Assembly (NCBI RefSeq): GCF_001663155.1
Contig: NZ_CP015963.1
Span: 744,001-808,000 of the forward strand
Direction: 5' to 3'
Length of the DNA: 64,000 nt
Source of the DNA: Altererythrobacter ishigakiensis
GTDB lineage: Bacteria; Pseudomonadota; Alphaproteobacteria; Sphingomonadales; Sphingomonadaceae
The notes beneath the pieces were generated by a model. That model saw only the letters and a program-made list of their open reading frames with translations. It searched no databases and had not been told where the DNA came from. The translations under genes and the position numbers were made by a program. Positions 22,369 to 30,901 of this stretch are shown piece by piece. Each line of letters begins with the position of its first letter. Positions within the stretch are counted from its first letter, which is position 1.

Positions 22369-23640
22369 TCAAGCAGGTTCAGACAATGCATTCTCTGAAG
22401 CAGGCTTTAGCGCGATGCCGATCATCACCAGCGCTGGCCAGTAAAGATAGGCCAGAATTTCCAGGTTCTCACCGAACGAATACAGCGCCAATGTCACCGT
22501 TAGGCCGAGCCCGGCGCGAGCCATTTTTTCCGACTGAGCCTTCACCAGCAGAAAGATAAAGGTGATCGCCAGCGGCACGGCCAAAGCAACTGCGCCGAGC
22601 AGCCCCTTTACAAAAAGCAAGCCGTACCAGGAGTGGTGACTGCCAATGGGCATGTATTCCACTAGGTGCGGACCATTCTCGACGATGCCATGCCCGAACC
22701 AATAGGCTTCGGTCTCCCAACGATGGATAGCGATCCGACCAAGGATGGCACGTACCCGGCTGGAATCGGCACGTGCGGAAGCGAATTCGGTCATTGCCGT
22801 GTTGACGAACTCAATGATGACCGGGCCGAATGTCCCAAGAGCCAACACTGCTGGGGCCGCGATCAACCACAGATGACCCTTGCCCATGCGGCTTGCTCCC
22901 CAGACAAAGGGAATGACAAACAGCAGCGCGACCAATGCGACGCGCGATTGGGAAAGGATGGCGAGCAGCAAGCCGCCCACAATGCCGATTGTCTTCCAGC
23001 CGAAGTGTTTCTCTTGTGCAGACAAAAGCACATAGATCACCCCGATCATTCCGGCAGCTGGTGACCAGGGCGCAAAGAATTGCCACCGCGGCGTGCCAGC
23101 GCCAGGCTCAATGGTATAGAGCTGCGCGGCAAAGTATTCGGGCCCAGAGCCCCCAAGGACTTTGAGCGGGGAGACCCAGAGCTGCTCTGGCAGTCCAATG
23201 AGCGGTGCGGCAATGAATATTGGCATGACAATGACTGTTTGCAGACCAAGCTGACAGACCGCCCGATAGATTGGTTCCGGCCTGACCTGCAGCATCGCCC
23301 CTGCCAAAGGAAACAGCGCGATTAGCGCCCACCCCTTCGCCCAGCCAACGCTTGATTTGATTGTCTTGCCTAGTCCCAGCTCAAAATTGGCATGGCCAAT
23401 CCAAAGGATGATGAGCATTGCCAGCATTCCAGCTATCCAGACCCAGATGGTGGCGGGAACAGCCGATGCCTTAATCCTGTCTAGGTAAAGCCCAACAGCA
23501 GCCATGCCGGACAAGACCCACCCCAAGGCTGGACCTGCGATATATAGCCCGCCGATCAGCCACAGGATCCAGGTCCACTGGATCGTTCTGACGATCAGGC
23601 GTTCGGCAGCAGTTTGCGGATGATGGGCTGTCTCAGCCAT
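22369..23640 (-). CDS. O-antigen ligase/Wzy-type polymerase
   Basis: A 423-residue inner-membrane protein with about ten to twelve hydrophobic helices. The conserved region of the O-antigen ligase/polymerase family is visible as SHHSWYGLLFVKGLLG, following a large periplasmic loop (GHGIVENGPHLVEYMPIG). In this locus it most likely polymerises the repeat units (Wzy role) rather than ligating to lipid A. Its ATG lies 46 bases inside the end of the upstream chain-length gene, an unusually long overlap, but no later start fits better. Last gene of a three-gene operon. Confidence 0.85.
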   Translation of the reverse strand: MAETAHHPQTAAERLIVRTIQWTWILWLIGGLYIAGPALGWVLSGMAAVGLYLDRIKASAVPATIWVWIAGMLAMLIILWIGHANFELGLGKTIKSSVGWAKGWALIALFPLAGAMLQVRPEPIYRAVCQLGLQTVIVMPIFIAAPLIGLPEQLWVSPLKVLGGSGPEYFAAQLYTIEPGAGTPRWQFFAPWSPAAGMIGVIYVLLSAQEKHFGWKTIGIVGGLLLAILSQSRVALVALLFVIPFVWGASRMGKGHLWLIAAPAVLALGTFGPVIIEFVNTAMTEFASARADSSRVRAILGRIAIHRWETEAYWFGHGIVENGPHLVEYMPIGSHHSWYGLLFVKGLLGAVALAVPLAITFIFLLVKAQSEKMARAGLGLTVTLALYSFGENLEILAYLYWPALVMIGIALKPASENALSEPA

Positions 23641-25022
23641 AGCAGCAGAAATCCGATAAGAATAAAGAGTGTGGCGCCCATCGCTCCCGCAATTGCGAAC
23701 ACCGGACTGGGTGCGGACTTCGCGCGGGGCAGTGAAGGCGCCTCGAGAGTTTGGACCAATGGATAGGATGCGAAAGGGTCTGACTTGTTCGTGTCGAGCC
23801 GCGCGAGAGCCGAGCTGAAGACTGCCTCTGCAACGCGAAGATCTCTCAGCAGGTCGGCAAGTGTCGCAGCTTGCTCAACCTGAGCGTCAGTGTCCGCCGT
23901 TTGTGCGGCGATTTGCCTGCGCAGCTCGGACAGCGCGGCGCCGTGACCCGTACGATCGCTATCGCGCTCTGAAAGGCTCGCGAACAGGCTTTCCCGCGTA
24001 TTTGAGACAGCCAGATCTGCCAGCTCGATGACCTTTCCACCTTCGAGCCCGGTGAGTTCGCTACCGCGGCTCGCTAAGCTGGTTTGCAGCGCATCTTTTT
24101 CAGCTGATAGTTCTTCGATGGTCGCATGAGCTTCGCCCAGCGTTCCAGAGCTTTCGCTATGCTCTGCGCTGATCTTCGCATAGCGGCCAAGCAGTTCCTG
24201 AAACTCCGGATCAGCCTTGAGCTGCATCGCACGGCGAGCCTCAGGCAAGGTTACATCAAGCGTGCTGGCAAGACGCGATGCCGCAGCGCCGGTCTCTGAC
24301 AAGCGAACGCGCCGATCACGCTCATTCGCCTTTAATTGGTCGAGCGCGGTGATGCGGCCAGCGAACTGATCGAGTGAAACAAGACCTGTCCTGCCTTGAA
24401 AATCGAGCAGCGCCTGCTGCGCCTCGTCAACCTTACGCTCAAGCTCTTCAATACGGCTTGCGTCTGCTTCTTCACGGGTGCGTGCTTCGTCTTGGCGCAG
24501 ATCATTAAGCGCGAGACGAAAAGCTTGTTGTAAAGCGGCCATGCGCGTTTGTGCCTGCTCAGGCGAAGCCGCTGGCATGCGCATTTCGATGAGGTTTGTC
24601 TGGTCGATCAGCTTAATGCTTGGCTGGGGGAAAGCGTTCTCATCTTCCTCAGCAATACGTGCCGCTTCGCGCAGTACTAGGTCGGACACTAGAAGGCGCT
24701 TGTAATTCTCTGTGGGGCTCAGTGAGGGGGAAGAGAATGCCGAGGAAGTACTAGTTGTCGCTTGGCCAATCGATTCCAAATTCATGCTCGCGCCCACACC
24801 CGTGCCGGGCAGGATCAACGTCATCTTGCTGTCAAACCGGTCGGGGGCGATCAGCAGATAGCCGAGCGCTAGGCCCCAAACGAGAGCCAGCGGACCAGCC
24901 AACGCGACAAGATACCGCCGATATCGGCCAACGGATGGCAGTCCGTCGCGCACAACAACCCACAGGCGCAGCAGGAAACGTGGCGGAGCGGTCCCCGCTA
25001 TATTGGGTGCGAATGTTTTCAC
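23595..25022 (-). CDS. Wzz/GumC-type polysaccharide chain-length protein (no kinase domain)
   Basis: A 475-residue inner-membrane co-polymerase. An N-terminal membrane helix near residue 40 (LVALAGPLALVWGLALGYLL) and a C-terminal helix (SPVFAIAGAMGATLFILIGF) flank a long periplasmic coiled-coil (about 180-400), the layout of Wzz/KpsE/GumC proteins. No Walker-type tyrosine kinase domain follows, so it is the kinase-free form. It starts at a GTG that overlaps the exporter stop as GTGA. Confidence 0.88.
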   Translation of the reverse strand: MKTFAPNIAGTAPPRFLLRLWVVVRDGLPSVGRYRRYLVALAGPLALVWGLALGYLLIAPDRFDSKMTLILPGTGVGASMNLESIGQATTSTSSAFSSPSLSPTENYKRLLVSDLVLREAARIAEEDENAFPQPSIKLIDQTNLIEMRMPAASPEQAQTRMAALQQAFRLALNDLRQDEARTREEADASRIEELERKVDEAQQALLDFQGRTGLVSLDQFAGRITALDQLKANERDRRVRLSETGAAASRLASTLDVTLPEARRAMQLKADPEFQELLGRYAKISAEHSESSGTLGEAHATIEELSAEKDALQTSLASRGSELTGLEGGKVIELADLAVSNTRESLFASLSERDSDRTGHGAALSELRRQIAAQTADTDAQVEQAATLADLLRDLRVAEAVFSSALARLDTNKSDPFASYPLVQTLEAPSLPRAKSAPSPVFAIAGAMGATLFILIGFLLLWLRQPIIRKLLPNA

Positions 25023-26266
25023 AGCGCGTTGTCCAACAAGATTGCTGGAGTGGCAGTATTTACCGCATCTGTGACCAGTCCGACCGCTTCGCGGAAGTTA
25101 GTCCAGCGGCTATCGTAGCATGCGATGGCATCGCCCGGCATAAGGTAGGGGTTGAGCGCATCGCGGTTCGCGTTGCGCACCAGTTTCTCGATATCACGCT
25201 CCACAACGATGCTCTGACCATTGATTGGATTGCGCGAGATCAGAACGGCGCGGCGATCTGAACTCATATAACTTCCCCCAACACAGTTGGCCGCAACCAA
25301 GCCCTGAAGGAAACGAGTGCCATAAGGCAGCGAAGTGGTCTGTTGGCCAATTGCCGCGCCGGCATTGTTCATCGCGCTGCGAGTCAGGTTCGACATGAAT
25401 ACACGAATGCCTGGTGCGGTAAGTGGTGTTGGCCTGACCAATTCAGCATCAAAGCAGCTTCGGCTGGGAACTAACACACGATCGCCCGTAGCAACGGCGA
25501 CGTCACGGCTTGCCCAACCGTGAACGAGCCCGGACAGATCGAACTCGGCGTAATTCCCATCTCGGATCACGTAGATTCGTTGGACGTCAGCATCAGGCCG
25601 CACGCCGCCCGCTGCGCGGATTGCTCCTGCAATTGTTCGACTGACGTTATCATCGCCGCTGACTGCACCTTCCTTAAGGCCAATCCGGCTCTCTGGGGTG
25701 CGCTCGCCGGCCCTCACTGCGCCTGGTTGGAATACGGCCCCTCCAACAGATACCGACGCGCCAGCGTTTTCTATCAATGCCACGCGCACCGCATTTTGCA
25801 GCGGGCGCACGATGCTTTGTGTGATCAAATGATTGCGTAGCTCTTCGGTAAGTGCGGCGATCGTCAGGCCACTCGCCCGCACTGGCTCTTGGCCACGCAG
25901 CGCGAGCGAGCCGTCGCTTTCAATGACATATGTACCTGTCAGCCGATCTTCGTCGCCCAAAACCATAATTTCCAGCCGGTCACCGGCACCGAGGGGGGCA
26001 GTGCGATTGAGAAACGTCGCCGGAGAAACCCGCTGATAGGTGTCGAGTTCTCGCGGCGCTTCCCAACTGCAAGTTGGCGCGCCGCGTTCGACAGGAGCTC
26101 GCACGATCCAATCACCCTGCGGCTGCTTGCTACCTTCCCATGCAACCTGGCCCGGAGCGTAGACTGACGTTTCCAAGTTGGTCGGGGCTGGCCCAGCGAC
26201 GCATGCGGACAAAGTCAGGCTGAGGCCGGCGCAGGTGAGGGCAATTGAGGTAAGCGGACGTGACAT
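25019..26266 (-). CDS. Wza-type outer-membrane polysaccharide export lipoprotein
   Basis: A 415-residue lipoprotein with lipobox LTLSAC, so it is anchored in the outer membrane. The polysaccharide export domain begins near residue 90 (LGAGDRLEIMVLGDEDRLTG), and SLBB-like beta-grasp segments follow (SVSVGGAVFQPGAV, AGAIRAAGGVRPDADVQRIYV). The final part (YLMPGDAIACYDSRW) resembles a further SLBB-like segment. It is the first gene of the exporter/chain-length/polymerase operon and is read divergently from the H-NOX gene under a sigma-54-type promoter. Confidence 0.9.
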   Translation of the reverse strand: MSRPLTSIALTCAGLSLTLSACVAGPAPTNLETSVYAPGQVAWEGSKQPQGDWIVRAPVERGAPTCSWEAPRELDTYQRVSPATFLNRTAPLGAGDRLEIMVLGDEDRLTGTYVIESDGSLALRGQEPVRASGLTIAALTEELRNHLITQSIVRPLQNAVRVALIENAGASVSVGGAVFQPGAVRAGERTPESRIGLKEGAVSGDDNVSRTIAGAIRAAGGVRPDADVQRIYVIRDGNYAEFDLSGLVHGWASRDVAVATGDRVLVPSRSCFDAELVRPTPLTAPGIRVFMSNLTRSAMNNAGAAIGQQTTSLPYGTRFLQGLVAANCVGGSYMSSDRRAVLISRNPINGQSIVVERDIEKLVRNANRDALNPYLMPGDAIACYDSRWTNFREAVGLVTDAVNTATPAILLDNAL

Positions 26267-26303
26267 TGATTACTCCAAAAAAGGGCATTCGGAGCAAACC
26301 AAA

Positions 26304-26319
26304 TCAAAGATCGTGCCAA
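26304..26319 (-). promoter_or_regulatory. Sigma-54 promoter of the wza-wzz-wzy operon
   Basis: The minus strand reads TTGGCACGATCTTTGA: the -24 block is perfect and the -12 block is TTGA instead of TTGC, as in the flippase promoter. It ends 37 bases before the start at 26266. Confidence 0.8.
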
Positions 26320-26344
26320 ACTGCGGAACCAACGGTTTTGTGCG

Positions 26345-26408
26345 GTTTGCAAACGATCAGTTGCCCCAAATTTGCAAAATGCGTCATGTTTCTTTGCGAT
26401 TTGCAAAG
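26345..26408. promoter_or_regulatory. Cluster of TTTGCAAA-type inverted repeats, candidate activator sites
   Basis: Three related sites lie between the divergent sigma-54 elements: the palindrome GTTTGCAAAC (26345-26354), TTTGCAAA (26371-26378), and CTTTGC-GATTT-GCAAAG (26392-26408), which itself contains TTTGCAAA. They resemble the TTCGCAAATTGCGAA palindrome in the other divergent promoter region and sit at enhancer distance. They may bind the NtrC-type protein encoded downstream. Confidence 0.5.
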
Positions 26409-26465
26409 ATATTCGCATTATGAGAGGGGTGTGACATCAATATGTGCTCTCAGAACGCGAAAATT

Positions 26466-26481
26466 CCGGCACGCTATTTGC
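26466..26481 (+). promoter_or_regulatory. Sigma-54 promoter of the H-NOX/activator operon
   Basis: CCGGCACGCTATTTGC keeps GGCAC, five bases and TTGC, with C for T at the first two consensus positions. It ends 38 bases before the H-NOX start, so the activator gene would be under its own sigma factor (autoregulation). Confidence 0.75.
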
Positions 26482-26519
26482 ATTATGCGGAGCAAATCCA
26501 TTTTCTGGAGATGCGAAAA

Positions 26520-27050
26520 ATGAAGGGTATTATCTACTCGGAGCTGGTCGGCTTTCTCGATGTGAAGGGCGGCCCCAGTTTCACAGAGGAGGTGCTAGCG
26601 GGCGCAGAGCTTCCTCATGGCGGCGCGTTCTCTCGTGTTTCTCGATACCCATGGGAGCAGGCTGTGCAGGTTGTGACTTCCGCTTCGAAAATCAGCGGCG
26701 CAGATGCGAACGATCTGTGCGAGGAGTTCGGCAAATTTCTGTTCGATCGTTTCACCGTTCTCTACACAGAGATCGTTGAGCGATATCCGACAGCTGAAGG
26801 CATGTTGGCGCACGTTGAAGATCATATCCATGAAGAGGTCAGAGTGCTTTATCCAGACGCTGAGCCGCCGCACGTCGCATCATGGAAGGACGATGATGGG
26901 TTCGTTGTCGAGTATTCTTCGCATCGCCCATTTGCGCATATCGCCTTTGGCCTGGTGCAGGGATGCATGAAGCATTTCGGGGATCCGCGTTCGATCAATT
27001 GGGTCGATCGCGATCCGACCGGCAAAACCGCATATTTCAGGATTCAATGA
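26520..27050 (+). CDS. H-NOX heme gas-sensor protein
   Basis: A 176-residue stand-alone H-NOX (heme-nitric oxide/oxygen binding) protein. It begins MKGIIYSELVGFL, like known bacterial H-NOX proteins. The proximal heme ligand is His104 (DHIHEEVRVLYPDAEPPHV), and the heme-propionate motif YxSxR is Tyr132-Ser134-Arg136 (EYSSHRPF). The usual FGKFLF helix is present. Such proteins bind NO (sometimes O2) and control a partner protein. Here the stop overlaps the start of a sigma-54 activator (ATGA), so the partner is probably that protein; H-NOX genes more often sit beside a kinase or a diguanylate cyclase. Ligand preference cannot be judged by eye. Confidence 0.92.
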   Translation: MKGIIYSELVGFLDVKGGPSFTEEVLAGAELPHGGAFSRVSRYPWEQAVQVVTSASKISGADANDLCEEFGKFLFDRFTVLYTEIVERYPTAEGMLAHVEDHIHEEVRVLYPDAEPPHVASWKDDDGFVVEYSSHRPFAHIAFGLVQGCMKHFGDPRSINWVDRDPTGKTAYFRIQ

Positions 27051-28465
27051 TGCCTTCAGCTAAGGTCCTTATTGTTGAAGACAGCGCCTCATTGGCGCTT
27101 GGATACGCCGCGCAACTCGAAGACGCCGGCCACGAGGTGAGCCTTTGCGAAACGCTAAGTGAAGCGCGCCGATCTTTGTCCAGCGAGACCATTGATGTGG
27201 TCCTGCTCGATCTCCAACTTCCCGACGGAGACGGCCTAACCTTGTTTGAGGCGTTGCCCACCAGCAAGAGCCAACCATCCGTGATCGTGGTAACCGCAGA
27301 CGGTTCGCTCAATCGGGCAATCGCGGCCATGCGGCGGGGCGCGTATGATTTCCTGGTTAAGCCCGTTTCCGGAACGCGCTTGCTCAGCACGGTAAGCAAT
27401 GCTGCGGAACAGACAGGGCGCTTGGAGGTTGACGCAATTCCGCCTTCTGCTGCTGAAGGTGATGAAGAGACCTTTCACGGTTTCATCGGCAAATCCCCTG
27501 TAATGAAAGCGGTTTTTCGAACGATCAAAAGTGTCGCAGATTCCAAGGCGACTGTTTTTGTGACTGGAGAAAGCGGAACGGGTAAGGAAGTTACCGCGGA
27601 AGCCGTTCATTCAGCCAGTAAACGACGAGGTGGCCCTTTCGTTGCCATTAATTGCGGCGCTATCCCTGAGAACCTGTTGGAATCTGAGTTGTTCGGCCAC
27701 GTCAAGGGCGCGTTTACGGGTGCGATCGAGAACCGGATTGGTGCTGCTAAGGCCGCCGATGGAGGAACGCTTTTTCTCGATGAAATTTGCGAGATGGACC
27801 TCAAGTTGCAGGTAAAGCTCTTGCGCTTTCTACAGACTGGGATGATCCAACGTGTTGGAAGTTCGGCGGCCGAACCAGTTAACGTTCGGATTGTGTGCGC
27901 AACAAATCGCAACCCGGAACGCGAAGTGGCCGAAGGTCGTTTTCGCGAAGATCTTTACTACCGACTAAATGTGATTCCGATATCGTTGCCCGCATTGAGA
28001 GAGCGCGGCGATGATATCGCGCTCATCGCTTCAAGCTTGGCTCAAAGGATCGCCGATGAAGAAGGCCGCAAGTTCTCTGGCTTCACTAAGGCAAGCGAGA
28101 CCTATCTGCAGCGTCATGACTGGCCTGGAAACGTACGCGAGCTTCAGAATTCGTTGCGTCGGGCAATCATTACGGGTTCGGGCGGCAAAGTTGAGCTTGC
28201 TGGCGCGGCGCAACCGGTAGCAAGAGCGACCTCTGTGTCACATCGAACTGTTGTGACAGCCGACGAAAACTTTTTGCCATCGCCCGTTCATGAGTCGGAG
28301 AGTGCCGCAGTCGCGGATTTCACAGGAATGACTCTGGAACAGATTGAGCGTCTGGCGATAGAGCAAGCGATCGCGAGAAGCTCAGGGAATATCGTACAAG
28401 CTGCCCGGGATCTGGGCGTCAGTCCATCTACCATTTATCGCAAGCTTGATCGCTGGTCTGCGTAG
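27047..28465 (+). CDS. NtrC-family sigma-54-dependent response regulator
   Basis: A 472-residue bacterial enhancer-binding protein. The receiver carries the phospho-acceptor Asp55 (VVLLDLQLPDGDG). The AAA+ domain has Walker A GESGTGKE (174-181), the sigma-54-contact loop GAFTGA (221-226) and a DGGTLFLDEI Walker B region. A Fis-type helix-turn-helix lies at the C-terminus (NIVQAARDLGVSPSTIYRKL). It starts at ATG 27047, overlapping the H-NOX stop, and may alternatively start at 27050. Four sigma-54-type promoters occur within 9 kb, all before exopolysaccharide or H-NOX genes, so it is the natural activator of this locus. No cognate kinase gene is adjacent. Confidence 0.95.
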   Translation: MMPSAKVLIVEDSASLALGYAAQLEDAGHEVSLCETLSEARRSLSSETIDVVLLDLQLPDGDGLTLFEALPTSKSQPSVIVVTADGSLNRAIAAMRRGAYDFLVKPVSGTRLLSTVSNAAEQTGRLEVDAIPPSAAEGDEETFHGFIGKSPVMKAVFRTIKSVADSKATVFVTGESGTGKEVTAEAVHSASKRRGGPFVAINCGAIPENLLESELFGHVKGAFTGAIENRIGAAKAADGGTLFLDEICEMDLKLQVKLLRFLQTGMIQRVGSSAAEPVNVRIVCATNRNPEREVAEGRFREDLYYRLNVIPISLPALRERGDDIALIASSLAQRIADEEGRKFSGFTKASETYLQRHDWPGNVRELQNSLRRAIITGSGGKVELAGAAQPVARATSVSHRTVVTADENFLPSPVHESESAAVADFTGMTLEQIERLAIEQAIARSSGNIVQAARDLGVSPSTIYRKLDRWSA

Positions 28466-28719
28466 ACCAAGCTCATTTAGCCAATCAAGTGATCGCGGAA
28501 CAGCGATGCGGTACGCGATCAATCTCTACTCGTGAAAGTGACCCTTGAAAATGCATTCCTGCGAATTTGAAGAAGGATCATTGCGGCACGAATATAAGAT
28601 TGTCGGTAAATAGAACAGAAACTTATCGCGATTCTTAATCGAATACTAACCTTCTCTATACGTTGCATTACGTAGACGCGATCAACTCTGATTTCGTACG
28701 ACGGGCATATGCAGTCGAT

Positions 28720-30243
28720 ATGGTTTTGGAACAAAGATCTTTGGCTTCGTTGCTGGTTTTTGCTGGCTCGGCGATGGTCGCGCTCACTGGGGTCGCGCAA
28801 GCCGTCCTTTTTTCGTCGACCGACGCGTTTGCCGACGGCATTTGGACACAGCTTATCGTAATGTGCGGGACCTCTAGTTGTGCGACGATCTTTGTTCTTG
28901 GATTGCTGCACAACGACCTCGACAAATACTATGCCCAAATCTTGGAGCGCCAAGAAGAAGCGCAACGCGAGGCTCGAAGAGATGAACTAACTGGTTTTGG
29001 GAACCGAAAGGCCCTGATCGAATGTCTTTCTGATGCCAGATCAGATCTGCCAACTGCTGAGCCGGTTTCGTATCTGGGAATAATGGACCTCGATCACTTC
29101 AAAAACATAAATGATACACTCGGCCATGAAGCTGGGGACGCTCTATTGCAGCAGGTTGCAGAGCGCATACAGGCGGTCGCTAAGTCTAAAGCAAAAGTAT
29201 ATCGTCTAGGCGGCGATGAGTTTGCTGTGACCTTTCTATCTTGCAAGTTGAAGGAGGTCTTACGCATTTGTTCTGAAATTCGAAGCCGCATTCTCGACGA
29301 ATTTTTGATCGGCCAAACGCAAGCGCTCGTAGGTTGTAGCATTGGCATCGCCAAGACTGACAAGCGTTACCAGGAAAGCGAGTGGCTTCGCAGGGCTGAC
29401 ATGGCCATGTACAAGGCAAAGAATGGCGGCGTTGGGATAGCATTCTTCGACAAATCTATGGAGCTTGAAGCCAAGAGGAAGACGGAGCTTTCTCTGCGCC
29501 TGACACGTGCATTTGAAGAGAAGGAAAACCTATCTGCGAAGTATCAAGCTATATTCTCTACTGACAAGAGGATCGTGGCGGTTGAGGCACTTTTCAGATG
29601 GTTTGATCCAGATTTTGGAATGATCGCTACAGACGAAGCGATTAAGATTGCTCGCCAAAATCGATTGCTTGACCAGATTAGTCTTTTCGTTGCTGAAAAG
29701 GCTGCAGCGACCGTATCAGAAGCTGAGGACCTAGCTTTGTGCGTCAATGTCGAAGCTATCCAGCTTCTCGACGAGAATTTCACCAGGCAACTTTATGCTT
29801 GTTTACTCGAAAATGGTCTCGATCCGATACGCGTGCAACTTGAAATCGGCGAAGCGGACTTCGTTGAATACGCCGACCAATTGGTATCGCCACTTTCGCG
29901 GTTGGTGGAACAGGGTTTTACGATCGCGGTCGATAATTTTGGCTCGAGTAATGCCTCGCTGACGCATCTCAAAAAGATTGGTGTTAAGGCTGTCAAATTC
30001 GATCCAAGCATCTTGCAGCATGCCAGGGAATCCGACAATCCAACTGTTCTCAAAGCAAAGACTAACTTGGCTAAGAGCCTCGACATGGTCGTTACTTGTA
30101 AAGGGATTTCAGACAAGGTTGACGAAGACTTGGCTATGAGCGCTGGTTGTGAGTGCCTGCAGGGCTTTTACTATGGTCGGCCGGACGCGATATCGTCGTT
30201 CACGACCCACATCGAAACGATTAACTCAATGGCTGCCGCGTAA
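28720..30243 (+). CDS. Membrane GGDEF/degenerate-EAL protein
   Basis: About 507 residues. Two N-terminal membrane helices (SLASLLVFAGSAMVALTGV and WTQLIVMCGTSSCATIFVLG) are followed by a GGDEF domain with intact YRLGGDEFAV, so diguanylate cyclase activity is likely. The EAL domain keeps VEALFRWF and the Glu in LQLEIGEADF. Its DDFGT motif reads DNFGSS and the AEGVE glutamate region reads CKGISDK, so phosphodiesterase activity is doubtful. The ATG at 28720 is chosen because the membrane segment begins right after it; a TTG at 28663 is possible. The gene is AT-richer than the exopolysaccharide genes before it. Confidence 0.88.
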   Translation: MVLEQRSLASLLVFAGSAMVALTGVAQAVLFSSTDAFADGIWTQLIVMCGTSSCATIFVLGLLHNDLDKYYAQILERQEEAQREARRDELTGFGNRKALIECLSDARSDLPTAEPVSYLGIMDLDHFKNINDTLGHEAGDALLQQVAERIQAVAKSKAKVYRLGGDEFAVTFLSCKLKEVLRICSEIRSRILDEFLIGQTQALVGCSIGIAKTDKRYQESEWLRRADMAMYKAKNGGVGIAFFDKSMELEAKRKTELSLRLTRAFEEKENLSAKYQAIFSTDKRIVAVEALFRWFDPDFGMIATDEAIKIARQNRLLDQISLFVAEKAAATVSEAEDLALCVNVEAIQLLDENFTRQLYACLLENGLDPIRVQLEIGEADFVEYADQLVSPLSRLVEQGFTIAVDNFGSSNASLTHLKKIGVKAVKFDPSILQHARESDNPTVLKAKTNLAKSLDMVVTCKGISDKVDEDLAMSAGCECLQGFYYGRPDAISSFTTHIETINSMAAA

Positions 30244-30295
30244 GCGAAGCGTCGATACAAGCAGACGTTCGTAGAGCCTATAGGGTTGATCGTCT

Positions 30296-30901
30296 CTAAG
30301 CAGTCCTCAGTTCGGCTACCGCTACAATCCCCACTAGTTCGGCTATAGTTTTTGCCCCAACCTTTTTCATTAGGTTGGTGCGATGTGTGTCGACCGTTCT
30401 CGGGCTAAGCGAGAACCGCTCTGCGATTGTACGGCTTGTTCCACCTTCAGCAACGGCCTGAAGTATTTCGCGCTCTCGATTGGTCAATAGCGCAATCTTA
30501 GATCTCATCTCTGCGCTTCGGACTGCAATCTCTGGCTTGGGACCCGCCTCGCCATCATTCAGCAATAATTTTTGGGTCAGGGCATCGGCAGCTATTGGCC
30601 ATTCGATGTAGTTGCTGACCTGCTTTCGCATTGCGCTTACGACACGATCCACGTCGATATGGTCGCAATAAGCGAATATCGGCATCCAGGATTGCGATTT
30701 ATCCAAGAATTTTAGCGCCTGATCAATAGCTCCTTCCTCATCGTAAACTAGGAGTTTTGAAGCGCTGGGGGAAAACATTGTGACCTCGTCCATCGCTTCG
30801 CAAGGAATTGCTCCGAAGCCTTGGGAGTAAAGCATCCTGCATAAGGAAGCTCTTCTGCTAGCTATTGAGTCAACTACAAAGATCTGAATCCGAGATCCCA
30901 T
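30296..30901 (-). CDS. LuxR/FixJ-type regulator with degenerate receiver
   Basis: A 201-residue protein with an N-terminal receiver-like domain and a C-terminal LuxR helix-turn-helix (LLTNREREILQAVAEGGTSR, then SLSPRTVDTHRTNLMKKVGA). The receiver is atypical: an Asp is present in LLVYDEEG, but the N-terminal acidic pair is reduced to VVDS. The conserved Lys before Pro is missing (IEWPI), so phosphorylation control is doubtful. The ATG at 30901 has AGGAG six bases upstream and is preferred to the ATG six bases earlier, which abuts that ribosome site. It is convergent with the GGDEF/EAL gene. Confidence 0.88.
   Translation of the reverse strand: MGSRIQIFVVDSIASRRASLCRMLYSQGFGAIPCEAMDEVTMFSPSASKLLVYDEEGAIDQALKFLDKSQSWMPIFAYCDHIDVDRVVSAMRKQVSNYIEWPIAADALTQKLLLNDGEAGPKPEIAVRSAEMRSKIALLTNREREILQAVAEGGTSRTIAERFSLSPRTVDTHRTNLMKKVGAKTIAELVGIVAVAELRTA

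Noticed and set aside
28490..28520. GATCGCG...CGCGATC inverted repeat after the NtrC-type gene as a terminator
   Set aside because: The loop is about 16 bases and no T-run follows; it may be chance in GC-rich sequence.
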